Of a DNA stretch of 6,541 nucleotides, positions 1 to 5,391 are shown piece after piece. The notes under the pieces are model-generated. The model was not told the origin of the DNA. It did not search any database and saw nothing but the letters and a program-made list of their open reading frames with translations. Position 1 is the first letter of the stretch; the number at the start of each line of letters is the position of its first letter. Source of the stretch: Afipia sp. (GTDB taxonomy: Bacteria > Pseudomonadota > Alphaproteobacteria > Rhizobiales > Xanthobacteraceae). The stretch spans positions 1 through 6,541 of the forward strand of contig JAGVII010000190.1 in NCBI GenBank assembly GCA_020056155.1. Direction: 5' to 3'. The position numbers were made by a program, and so were the translations under genes.

Positions 1-118
1 CTACCGCCCTTCTCTCGCCCTGTTTCGAGTACCTGTATGCCGCGAGGATCGTTTGAGTCTGCTGGATTTGGTTCGAAGCGTCAGCGTCCCGATTTTCCAC
101 CTGGGGGATATTGCTGAA

Positions 119-895
119 ATGCCGAACTTCGTGCCGGATTCGTCCGTCGTCTCGAATGTCACGCCGTCGCCGAACTACGGCGACCGCAAGGGCGTGCTGT
201 CGCCGAACATGATCGTGCTGCACTACACCGGGATGGCCGATGCTGCGAGCGCGATCGTCCGGCTGTGCACGACGGGCACCGAAGTCTCCGCACATTATGT
301 CGTGCTCGAGGACGGCAATATCGTGCAGTGCGTGCGCGAGGCGGATCGCGCCTGGCATGCCGGGGCATCCTCGTGGGGCAACGAAACCGACATCAACTCC
401 GCTTCCATCGGCATCGAGATCGTCAACCCCGGTCACGATCTCGGCTACACCGATTTCCCTTTGCGCCAGACCGCCGCGGTGATCGCGCTGTGCAAGGGCA
501 TCATGATTCGCCGTGATATCCCGAAGCACCGCATTCTCGGGCATTCGGATGTCGCACCCGGCCGCAAGAAGGACCCCGGCGAGAAATTCCCGTGGCGGCT
601 GCTGGCCGATTCCGGTGTCGGTCTGTGGGTCGAGCCAGCGCCGATCGTGCGCGGCGTGCAGACCATGCTGGGGCAATCCGGCGACGATGTTCTTGCCCTG
701 CAGAAGCTGCTGGCGAGCTTCGGCTACGGCGTTCCAATGAACGGACTCTACGACGCCAACACCATGGATGTGGTCGCCGCCTTCCAGCGGCATTTCCGCC
801 CCGAGCGCGTGGACGGCATTACCGATACCTCGACATTGACCACGCTTGAAAATCTGCTCGCGCTGATACCGAAAGAAGCGGTTCCCACCTCTTGA
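119..895 (+). CDS. N-acetylmuramoyl-L-alanine amidase, AmpD/Amidase_2 fold with C-terminal peptidoglycan-binding domain
   Basis: This is a zinc amidase that cleaves the bond between N-acetylmuramic acid and L-alanine in peptidoglycan fragments. With the ATG at 119 it has 258 residues. The Amidase_2 domain spans about 12-160. The expected zinc ligands are H35 (VLHYTG), H142 and D152 (HSD...KKDPG), and the H142-D152 spacing equals that of E. coli AmpD (H154/D164). E100 (SIGIE) and K150 match AmpD's catalytic Glu116 and Lys162. A PG_binding_1-like domain occupies about 178-250. No signal peptide is visible, so a cytoplasmic muropeptide-recycling role is likely, although the two-domain layout resembles the exported AmiD. 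Start choice: an in-frame TTG at 53 has a GAGG five bases upstream, but the extra 22 residues do not look like the family, whose members as I recall them begin just before the PDS motif. The frame is also open to the left edge. Function is well supported; AmpD versus AmiD naming is not settled. Confidence 0.93.
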   Translation: MPNFVPDSSVVSNVTPSPNYGDRKGVLSPNMIVLHYTGMADAASAIVRLCTTGTEVSAHYVVLEDGNIVQCVREADRAWHAGASSWGNETDINSASIGIEIVNPGHDLGYTDFPLRQTAAVIALCKGIMIRRDIPKHRILGHSDVAPGRKKDPGEKFPWRLLADSGVGLWVEPAPIVRGVQTMLGQSGDDVLALQKLLASFGYGVPMNGLYDANTMDVVAAFQRHFRPERVDGITDTSTLTTLENLLALIPKEAVPTS

Positions 896-920
896 CCTCG
901 CGCGCCCGGACGCCCATCAC
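892..920 (+). promoter_or_regulatory. Candidate sigma-70-type promoter of rnpB
   Basis: TTGACC (892-897) is a good -35 box and overlaps the amidase stop codon. After exactly 17 bases comes CATCAC (915-920), which matches the -10 consensus at only three positions. A start about seven bases further on would fall at 927-928, which is where the 5' strand of RNase P helix P1 begins. The fit of position to the independently deduced RNA end is the main support. The weak -10 is the main doubt. Confidence 0.45.
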
Positions 921-926
921 TGCGGC

Positions 927-1357
927 GTCAGTCGGCCGGACGGCCGCCCCGGCAAGGATCGAAAGGTCGCCGGGGAGGAAAGTCCGGGCTCCATCGACAT
1001 ACGGTGCCGGATAACACCCGGCGGGGGTGACCCCAGGGAAAGTGCCACAGAGAACGAACCGCCTGATCTTCGGATCAGGTAAGGGTGAAAAGGTGCGGTA
1101 AGAGCGCACCGCGTTTCCGGCAACGGAGACGGCATGGCAAACCCCACCGGGAGCAAAACCGAATAGGGACGGCATAGTGGAAAGTTCGCTCCAGGCTCAT
1201 AACTTGGGGCGATAACTCCGCGGGGCGATGTCAGGCCCGCTGTCCGGGTAGGTTGCTTGAGGCGCAAGGCAACTTGCGTCCCAGAGGAATGGCCGTCACG
1301 TCTGCGTGGTGCAAACCATTCAGGCCCTACAGAACCCGGCTTACAGGCCGGCTGATC
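927..1357 (+). ncRNA. rnpB: RNase P RNA, bacterial class A
   Basis: This is the catalytic RNA of ribonuclease P, which removes 5' leaders from tRNA precursors. Conserved blocks occur in order: GAGGAAAGTCCGGGCTCC (about 975-992), CAGGGAAAGTGCCACAGAGA (about 1034-1053), AGAGCGCACCGCG (1101-1113), GGGAGCAA (about 1149-1156), GGGTAGGTTGCTTGAGG (about 1246-1262) and AGAACCCGGCTTACAGGCC (from 1331). The ends follow from helix P1: 928-937 pairs with 1346-1355 over ten base pairs with one G-U. A P3-like helix pairs 947-953 with 969-975 and ends in a GAAA tetraloop. The P12 arm (1062-1068 with 1073-1079) is short and capped by a UUCG loop. The length of about 430 bases suits alphaproteobacterial members. 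The RNA lies 32 bases after the amidase stop and before a hairpin at 1364. The exact ends are inferred from P1 and may be off by a few bases. Confidence 0.97.
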
Positions 1358-1363
1358 GAGAAT

Positions 1364-1395
1364 GAGGGGTTCGGCGCAAACACGCCGGACCCCTC
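1364..1395 (+). terminator. Hairpin terminator downstream of rnpB
   Basis: Bases 1364-1376 (GAGGGGTTCGGCG) pair with 1383-1395 (CGCCGGACCCCTC) in a 13-bp stem with one G-U pair and a six-base loop. It begins about seven bases after the end of rnpB helix P1. No run of T follows, only GCCATTTCG, so it may be a weak terminator or a 3' processing and stability hairpin. The stem itself is certain; the function is inferred from position. Confidence 0.6.
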
Positions 1396-1501
1396 GCCAT
1401 TTCGTGACGGCTCGCGCGGCTGACCGATACCTGTGGACTTGATGGCCCGAACAAATCGGCGCAAGCTTGCCGAGGGGCTGACGAGTTACGATCTGGTAAA
1501 A

Positions 1502-1505
1502 GGGG
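1502..1505 (+). promoter_or_regulatory. Putative ribosome binding site deciding the LysM gene start
   Basis: AAAAGGGG ends at 1505, eight bases before the ATG at 1514. The two upstream in-frame starts, GTG 1433 and ATG 1442, have no purine-rich site at the right distance. This favours the shorter protein, which then begins directly with its membrane anchor. Confidence 0.5.
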
Positions 1506-1513
1506 CGCGGACC

Positions 1514-2425
1514 ATGGCTGTCACATCGGTGGGCCGGGCAATTTTTCTGTCACTTGCGCTGATTGCGGTATGCGGCGCCGCGCTTGTGTTCGGCCTCTCG
1601 TATGTGCAGCGCGAGCGCTCGGTTGAATCCAAAGCCAAGGTTGAAGCCAAGGCTGAAGTCAAAGCTGAAGCCACGGTTGAACCCAGGACTGAAGCCAGGA
1701 CTGAAGCCAAACCTGCAACCACCACAACGCCGACGGTGTCGCCGCCCACACCGGTCGCGCGCGATGATGGCGCGGCCGCGCTCGCGACAGCACAAGCCGA
1801 AGCAAACGCCGTAGCGGCTACACTCGCTGAACCACCCCGCCCGCCGGAGGCAGATAAATCTACGCCGGTTTTCGACGTTGCCCGCATTGCACGAACAGGA
1901 GACGCGGTCATCGCCGGCAGGGCTGCGCCCGGCGCGATCGTCGAACTGTTGCGCAACGGCGAACCCCATGATCGGGCGGTCGCAGATCAATCCGGACAGT
2001 TTGTCATGTCCCCTCCGCCGCTTCCCGCCGGGAACTACGAACTGACGTTGAGATCCAGACAGCCGGACGGCAAGCAGGTGACGTCCGAACAGCGTGTGGC
2101 GGTCGCGCTGGACGCGGCGGAGTCCAGCCCCAGCCCTGTGCAATCGCGCGCCGAAGCACCGTCCAATGTTCCGGAAACAGCGGTGGCGAACCGATCCGTG
2201 CCGGATCAAGCCGCCGGGTCTTCTCGGGCGCTTGCTCCGTCGGATAAAGGCTCACGCTCCGCCGTCGTCGTGTCGCGCGGGGACAGCCTCTGGCGCATCA
2301 GCCGCACCACCTACGGTACGGGCGAGCGATACCCGCTCCTCTTAAAAGCGAACCGGGACAAAATCCGAAATCCAGACCTCATCTATCCCGGCCAGACCTT
2401 TGTCCTTCCCAAGCAGGCACGTTGA
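1514..2425 (+). CDS. Membrane-anchored protein with K/E/A repeat, Ig-like domain and C-terminal LysM domain
   Basis: With the ATG at 1514 this is a 303-residue envelope protein that probably binds peptidoglycan. In order: an N-terminal membrane helix (about 8-29, AIFLSLALIAVCGAALVFGL); a charged repeat rich in Lys, Glu, Ala and Thr (37-66); a Pro/Ala/Thr-rich linker; an Ig-like beta domain (about 121-200, with GDAVIAGRAAPGAIVELL and PLPAGNYELTLRSR); a second Ser/Pro/Ala-rich linker; and a LysM domain (about 250-299, with RGDSLWRISRTTYG and LIYPGQTFVLP). The single N-terminal helix suggests a cytoplasmic N-terminus and a periplasmic LysM domain tethered to the inner membrane. No catalytic domain is visible, so a scaffold or wall-binding role is inferred. 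In-frame GTG 1433 and ATG 1442 would add 27 or 24 residues but lack a ribosome binding site. The gene is convergent with the cyclase gene, 75 bases apart. Domain calls are firm; the physiological role is unknown. Confidence 0.88.
   Translation: MAVTSVGRAIFLSLALIAVCGAALVFGLSYVQRERSVESKAKVEAKAEVKAEATVEPRTEARTEAKPATTTTPTVSPPTPVARDDGAAALATAQAEANAVAATLAEPPRPPEADKSTPVFDVARIARTGDAVIAGRAAPGAIVELLRNGEPHDRAVADQSGQFVMSPPPLPAGNYELTLRSRQPDGKQVTSEQRVAVALDAAESSPSPVQSRAEAPSNVPETAVANRSVPDQAAGSSRALAPSDKGSRSAVVVSRGDSLWRISRTTYGTGERYPLLLKANRDKIRNPDLIYPGQTFVLPKQAR
1622..1711 (+). repeat. 12-bp tandem repeat inside the LysM gene
   Basis: Seven degenerate copies of a 12-base unit (consensus near GYTGAAGCCAAR) start at 1622, 1640, 1652, 1664, 1676, 1688 and 1700. 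One extra half-unit (GCCAAG, 1634-1639) lies between the first two. The unit is a multiple of three, so it encodes the four-residue motif [VAT]-E-[AVSP]-[KRT]. Gain or loss of copies would change linker length without a frameshift. Confidence 0.8.
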
Positions 2426-2475
2426 AATCGCCAAGCCCTGCAACCCGGCTTAGAGATTGCCCGATTGCTTTATCT

Positions 2476-2498
2476 GCGTGATCCGGCAACGGATGCGC
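2476..2498. terminator. Possible weak bidirectional terminator between convergent genes
   Basis: In the 75-base gap between the convergent LysM and cyclase genes, ATCCG (2481-2485) pairs with CGGAT (2490-2494) around a GCAA tetraloop. A further GCG/CGC pairing sits outside a small internal loop. Neither side has a T-tract, so this is called mainly from its position between two stop codons. The rest of the gap shows nothing recognisable. Confidence 0.25.
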
Positions 2499-2500
2499 GA

Positions 2501-4387
2501 CTAGCTCGCCTTCGAGATAGCCTCGCCGGCGCGCGAACTTTTCCAGAGCCAGACCGTCAGCGAACCTGACCGTCCCCTGATCGTCGTATCCAAAGGCCCA
2601 CTGAGAAAACCTGACGCCGACAGCGCGTTGTCGGCGCCGGCCGCACGGAGCATCTCCGCGCTCATCGCCAGTTCGGCACCCTGTCGCGCCGCGACTTCCA
2701 TCAAACGGCTCGCGACATTGACGGTATCGCCGGTCGCCGTGATGTGCTGATAGCTTCCTCCACCCAATCGGGATGCAACGATCATTCCGAAATGAGCACC
2801 GACCTTGAAGCCGAGCCGCGCCGCGATCGACGGCGGCAGCGATGCAAGCCATGCTTGAGTGCCGGTGCAGAGACTGACGCAGCAACGCACCGCATTGGCG
2901 GAATCGGCCGGTTCGGGCTCGGGCAATCCGAACAGGATCATTGCACCGTCGCCCATGAAGCTCGTGATGACGCCGCCGGCTGCTACGACTTCCTTGTCGA
3001 TCAAGGCATGAAAAGACTTCAAGAGGTCGCGGATTTCGTCCGCGTCCATCGTCTCGCTCAGCGCCGTGAAGCCGGACAGATCGATAAACACGATCGCTGC
3101 ATTCTGATGGACCGGTTCGGAGAGAAAATCGGGATGACGGGTCAGCCAGTCGCGCACCACCGGAGCCTGGAATTGTTGAAGGAGGCTGTTCCTCATCGCG
3201 AAATACTGCGCACGCCGCCTGCCCTGCCAGAGTTGCACGGCGCCAAACAGCATCACCGGAGGAATCGCAGCGGCCATCGGCAGCGCTGCGCTCAGCCAGA
3301 CGCCGCGCGAAAACGCTGTGAAATTCAATCCAAGCCAGGCGAGAAAAACCACCGCGATCATGATCAGCGCGACGACGCTGCGGCGCCACGCCAGAAGGCC
3401 GACAATGATCATAGGCAGCACGACCGCAAAACCGACATCGGCAAGCCGCACGTTCCGGTCACGGACGATTCCGTCACCGGCCATCAAGTGCGTGATGGCG
3501 GTGGCAATGACTTCGACGCCTGGCACCACCGAATCAAAAGGAGTCGGGAAAACGTCGCCTCCGCCGGTGACGGTTGCTCCGATCACCACAATCCGGTCGC
3601 GGATCGTCGCGTCGTCCAGCTGTCCGTTCAGTACAGAAGCGGCGCTGAACGTGGGGATTGTCCCGCGGGGACCGTAGAAGCTCAGCGGAAGAAGGTGGCT
3701 GATGTCCGTGGGAATCGACTTGCCCGCGAGCGTCAGGCGGTCCGCCTCCACGCCGGGACTCTCCGCCGCCGCGACCGCCGCAACACGCAACGGCAGCGAC
3801 GCTTCGATGCGGTTACCGTCCCTGAACAACATGGGAAAGAAGCGCGGCGTTCCGCTCTGGTCCGTCGCCACATTGACCACGCCGACCGCTGCACGATCGG
3901 CGAAGCGCTGCAGCGGCAACAGGAACCGGTCGGCGCTCGGCACACCTGCAAGCGGACCGTCGTCCCCGGATGCAACCCACTGCTTGCCCTCCGCAAAGAC
4001 AGCAGCAGCGGCAATCACGCTCGGGCTTTCACCGAGTGCCTGCTCCAGCGCCCGATCGCCGACCTCCGGTCCCGGATCGACGAGCAGCAGATCGATCACG
4101 ATTACCTTGGGTTTGAAGCGCGCGAGTCCCTCGATGATTCTCGCCAAAGCTGCGCGGGGAAGAGGATAACCGCCCTCGTTCCGCACCACGTCGTCGTCAA
4201 TGGTAACGATCTTCACCAGATCGGGCGGGTTGATCTTGCCGCGAACGAGCGTTCGAATATCCGTCATCGTCGCCTCGAAACGATCGAGGAACCATGCGCC
4301 GCCGCGCAGATGAACAAGACCGAGCCCGAGTCCCCACAGCCCCGCGAGAGCAAGTGCCGCCAATGTCGGGAGCCGCAGCCGCTTCAT
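2501..4387 (-). CDS. CHASE2-domain class III adenylate/guanylate cyclase, membrane-bound
   Basis: This is a sensor cyclase that probably makes a cyclic nucleotide in response to an envelope signal. With the ATG at 4387 it has 628 residues. A membrane helix at about 7-26 precedes a periplasmic CHASE2 domain (about 30-300). Three membrane helices follow (about 318-334, 340-360, 364-387), then a short linker and a cytoplasmic class III cyclase domain (about 430-590). Metal-binding D436 (FIDLSGFT) and D480 (FMGDG) are present, as are transition-state N557 and R561 (TVNVASR) and the IIIb-type base-contact T550. The usual base-selecting lysine, four residues before D480, is serine (S476, codon AGC). 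Nucleotide specificity is therefore uncertain. The start lies 5 bases after the fecR-like stop and has no clear ribosome binding site, suggesting translational coupling. An in-frame TTG at 4441 would overlap the upstream gene and is less likely. CHASE2 is a predicted sensory domain; I know of no defined ligand for it here. Confidence 0.93.
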   Translation of the reverse strand: MKRLRLPTLAALALAGLWGLGLGLVHLRGGAWFLDRFEATMTDIRTLVRGKINPPDLVKIVTIDDDVVRNEGGYPLPRAALARIIEGLARFKPKVIVIDLLLVDPGPEVGDRALEQALGESPSVIAAAAVFAEGKQWVASGDDGPLAGVPSADRFLLPLQRFADRAAVGVVNVATDQSGTPRFFPMLFRDGNRIEASLPLRVAAVAAAESPGVEADRLTLAGKSIPTDISHLLPLSFYGPRGTIPTFSAASVLNGQLDDATIRDRIVVIGATVTGGGDVFPTPFDSVVPGVEVIATAITHLMAGDGIVRDRNVRLADVGFAVVLPMIIVGLLAWRRSVVALIMIAVVFLAWLGLNFTAFSRGVWLSAALPMAAAIPPVMLFGAVQLWQGRRRAQYFAMRNSLLQQFQAPVVRDWLTRHPDFLSEPVHQNAAIVFIDLSGFTALSETMDADEIRDLLKSFHALIDKEVVAAGGVITSFMGDGAMILFGLPEPEPADSANAVRCCVSLCTGTQAWLASLPPSIAARLGFKVGAHFGMIVASRLGGGSYQHITATGDTVNVASRLMEVAARQGAELAMSAEMLRAAGADNALSASGFLSGPLDTTIRGRSGSLTVWLWKSSRAGEAISKAS

Positions 4388-4392
4388 CGGCG

Positions 4393-4932
4393 TTATTGTC
4401 CGAAGCGCGCCATGAGGGCCCGGACACGAGCGGGGGCCCAACGCTTGACGGTCAGCGGACCGGTACCGGCTTCCACATCGACCCCATCGCCGGCATCAAG
4501 CACGACGGCTCGCCCGGACTCCGGTCGCCGCACCGAGACGCGTCCCCGCGCGACGAACACGGACGTCTTGCTTACGTCTGCATCCACTGCCCATTTCGTC
4601 CCGCGCACTGCCGCGATGGCTTGCGGTGTCATGACGTGGAAGCCCGCCTTGCCAAGACTGCCCTTGGGTGCGTCAAGCAGCAACGCGCGGCTGCTCAGAC
4701 GTGCCGCGTCGGCTTTTCCGTTCCCGTCACGATCGAGCAGTGAATACTGAGCACCGCTCTCCGCCGTAATCGTCAGGCCTCCCTCGCAGCGCAGGACCTG
4801 TCGCCCGCCAGATGCCGCCTGATCCAGCACACAGCCCGCGCCAGCCGGCTGCGCCGCAACGGTGCCCGCACAGATTGCACTGACGAAGATGGCGCCCGCC
4901 AGACAACGAAGCACCCTGTTCACCGTATTCAT
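4393..4932 (-). CDS. Secreted FecR-domain protein, likely periplasmic partner of the CHASE2 cyclase
   Basis: With the ATG at 4932 this is a 179-residue exported protein. Residues 1-27 form a Sec signal peptide: Arg residues near the start, a hydrophobic core (LAGAIFVSAICAG) and a probable cut near TVAA-Q. No lipobox fits, since C21 is preceded by Ile. C34 and C49 in the mature part could form a disulfide. The FecR-like beta region covers about 53-150, with the hallmark block FHVMTPQAIAAVRGTKWAVD (98-117) and then VFVARGRVSV. Residues 67-75 (DRDGNGKAD) resemble an EF-hand calcium loop. There is no transmembrane helix after the signal, so this is not a classical FecR anti-sigma regulator, and no ECF sigma or TonB receptor gene is nearby. 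It is first in an operon with the cyclase, whose CHASE2 domain faces the same compartment, so a sensing or accessory role is inferred. An in-frame start further upstream, at 5004, is possible but would bury the signal peptide. Confidence 0.9.
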   Translation of the reverse strand: MNTVNRVLRCLAGAIFVSAICAGTVAAQPAGAGCVLDQAASGGRQVLRCEGGLTITAESGAQYSLLDRDGNGKADAARLSSRALLLDAPKGSLGKAGFHVMTPQAIAAVRGTKWAVDADVSKTSVFVARGRVSVRRPESGRAVVLDAGDGVDVEAGTGPLTVKRWAPARVRALMARFGQ

Positions 4933-4939
4933 GACGTGT

Positions 4940-4946
4940 CTCCCTT
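4940..4946 (-). promoter_or_regulatory. Ribosome binding site of the FecR-domain gene
   Basis: On the minus strand AAGGGAG lies seven bases before the ATG at 4932. It is the strongest such site in the window. It fixes the start at a residue that opens a textbook signal peptide, rather than at the in-frame start at 5004. Confidence 0.75.
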
Positions 4947-5096
4947 CACCTGATTTCAGATCACCAGGAAACGGCATTTCCAATTTCGAAACTGAAAGCC
5001 GCAAGCGGCTTCATTGCGGGAACCTAAGCACGAATTTGCGGCTGCGAAGACAGAAACTGCGCCGGTCGGCATCCTGTTGTCCCAAGATGGCGACGA

Positions 5097-5122
5097 AACC
5101 GCATCCGGGGTGTGATGCGGTT
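5097..5122. repeat. Perfect 9-bp inverted repeat upstream of the fecR-cyclase operon
   Basis: AACCGCATC (5097-5105) and GATGCGGTT (5114-5122) are exact reverse complements separated by eight bases. They lie 165-190 bases upstream of the FecR-domain start codon. The element could be a regulator binding site or a hairpin in a long leader. No T-tract follows on either strand, so a terminator is less likely. Confidence 0.5.
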
Positions 5123-5180
5123 CACATTCCGGGCTGCTCCCAAGCTGACTTGTGACTGCCGCAGGCACGGCTCGGTCCTT

Positions 5181-5193
5181 CGGAAGTCTTCCG
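5181..5193. repeat. 13-base palindrome CGGAAG-T-CTTCCG
   Basis: Six bases on each side of a central T are perfectly complementary. The position, about 250 bases upstream of the FecR-domain gene, allows an operator, but no adjacent promoter is recognised and chance cannot be excluded. Confidence 0.35.
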
Positions 5194-5272
5194 TTGAGGA
5201 TTCCCTTCCCATTGCACCGTGTCAGGTTCCAGTTCTCTCAACCTTGGAATGCTTCAGCGCAGAAAGACATAG

Positions 5273-5334
5273 ATGGCCGGGACGTAGGCGCGCGAAAGCG
5301 ACGCCGCTCTTCGAACGGCGATGCCCGCGGCCGT
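5273..5334. repeat. Extragenic palindromic element, REP-like, of the Nitrobacteraceae type
   Basis: The outer arms GGCCGGG (5275-5281) and CCCGCGGCC (5324-5332) pair over seven base pairs with one bulged G. The pairing extends outward by a G-U and an A-T pair (5273-5274 with 5333-5334). Inside, 5287-5293 pairs with 5298-5305 around a GAAA loop with one bulged A. The competing pairing CGCCG (5302-5306) with CGGCG (5316-5320) is also possible. The arm ATGGCCGGGAC and the closing GCCGTGACGG resemble an intergenic palindrome I recall as common in Bradyrhizobium and Rhodopseudomonas. The pairing is visible; family membership is from memory. Confidence 0.55.
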
Positions 5335-5344
5335 GACGGAGGTT

Positions 5345-5371
5345 CGTGAGGCGCGAAGCTCATGCCTCACG
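5345..5371 (-). terminator. Hairpin after the ABC exporter gene, possible terminator
   Basis: CGTGAGGC (5345-5352) pairs exactly with GCCTCACG (5364-5371), giving an 8-bp stem with an 11-base loop. Its near edge is 20 bases past the exporter stop codon when read on the minus strand. No T-tract follows, so it would be an atypical terminator. A second TGAGGCG/CGCCTCA pairing overlaps it. Confidence 0.4.
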
Positions 5372-5391
5372 CCTCATCACGAGTTTGCCGC

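Larger units (their letters stand above)
4933..5391. other. 459-base non-coding region between the FecR-domain gene and the ABC exporter gene
   Basis: I see no convincing gene here. Short frames exist on both strands, but they are Arg-rich or run through the inverted repeats. The fecR-side part must hold the promoter of the fecR-cyclase operon, yet no clear -35/-10 pair stands out. A GGAAA/TTTCC inverted repeat (4967-4981) and a 6-bp hairpin with a CAAG loop (4996-5011) lie just upstream of the gene. Further out are the repeats at 5097, 5181, 5273 and 5345, listed separately. The span from about 5195 to 5270 shows nothing I can name. Confidence 0.6.

Noticed and set aside
1..52. Possible 3' end of an upstream gene at the left edge
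   Set aside because: A frame ending in TGA at 54-56 gives only 17 codons with no recognisable motif, so it cannot be called as a gene.
53..118. TTG start at 53 for the amidase, with GAGG five bases upstream
   Set aside because: The added 22 residues resemble neither the family's N-terminus nor a signal peptide. The ATG at 119 sits where homologues, as I recall them, begin. The TTG remains possible.
819..1267. Two minus-strand open frames of about 116-118 codons crossing rnpB
   Set aside because: Frames antisense to RNase P RNA are a known source of false proteins. The region is fully explained by the RNA fold and conserved blocks on the plus strand.
1622..1711. The 12-bp repeats as a CRISPR-like array
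   Set aside because: The units are directly adjacent with no spacers, keep one reading frame and lie inside the LysM coding sequence.
2744..4750. A 668-codon open frame on the plus strand, antisense to the cyclase and FecR-domain genes
   Set aside because: It shows no domain, is rich in Arg, His and Asp, and mirrors the codon pattern of a high-GC gene. The opposite strand encodes complete CHASE2, cyclase and FecR motifs.
4867..4872. Lipoprotein signal (C21) in the FecR-domain protein
   Set aside because: The residue before the cysteine is Ile and the context VSAIC does not fit a lipobox. A standard signal peptidase I site near residue 27 fits better.
5019..5046. GGAACC resembling the -35 of an EcfG general stress promoter on the plus strand
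   Set aside because: No CGTT-like -10 follows at 16-18 bases, and no plus-strand gene lies downstream for it to drive.
5112..5349. Short plus-strand open frames of 65-74 codons in the intergenic region
   Set aside because: Both run into the extragenic palindrome and end in Arg-rich translation of it. Neither has a clear ribosome binding site or recognisable domain.
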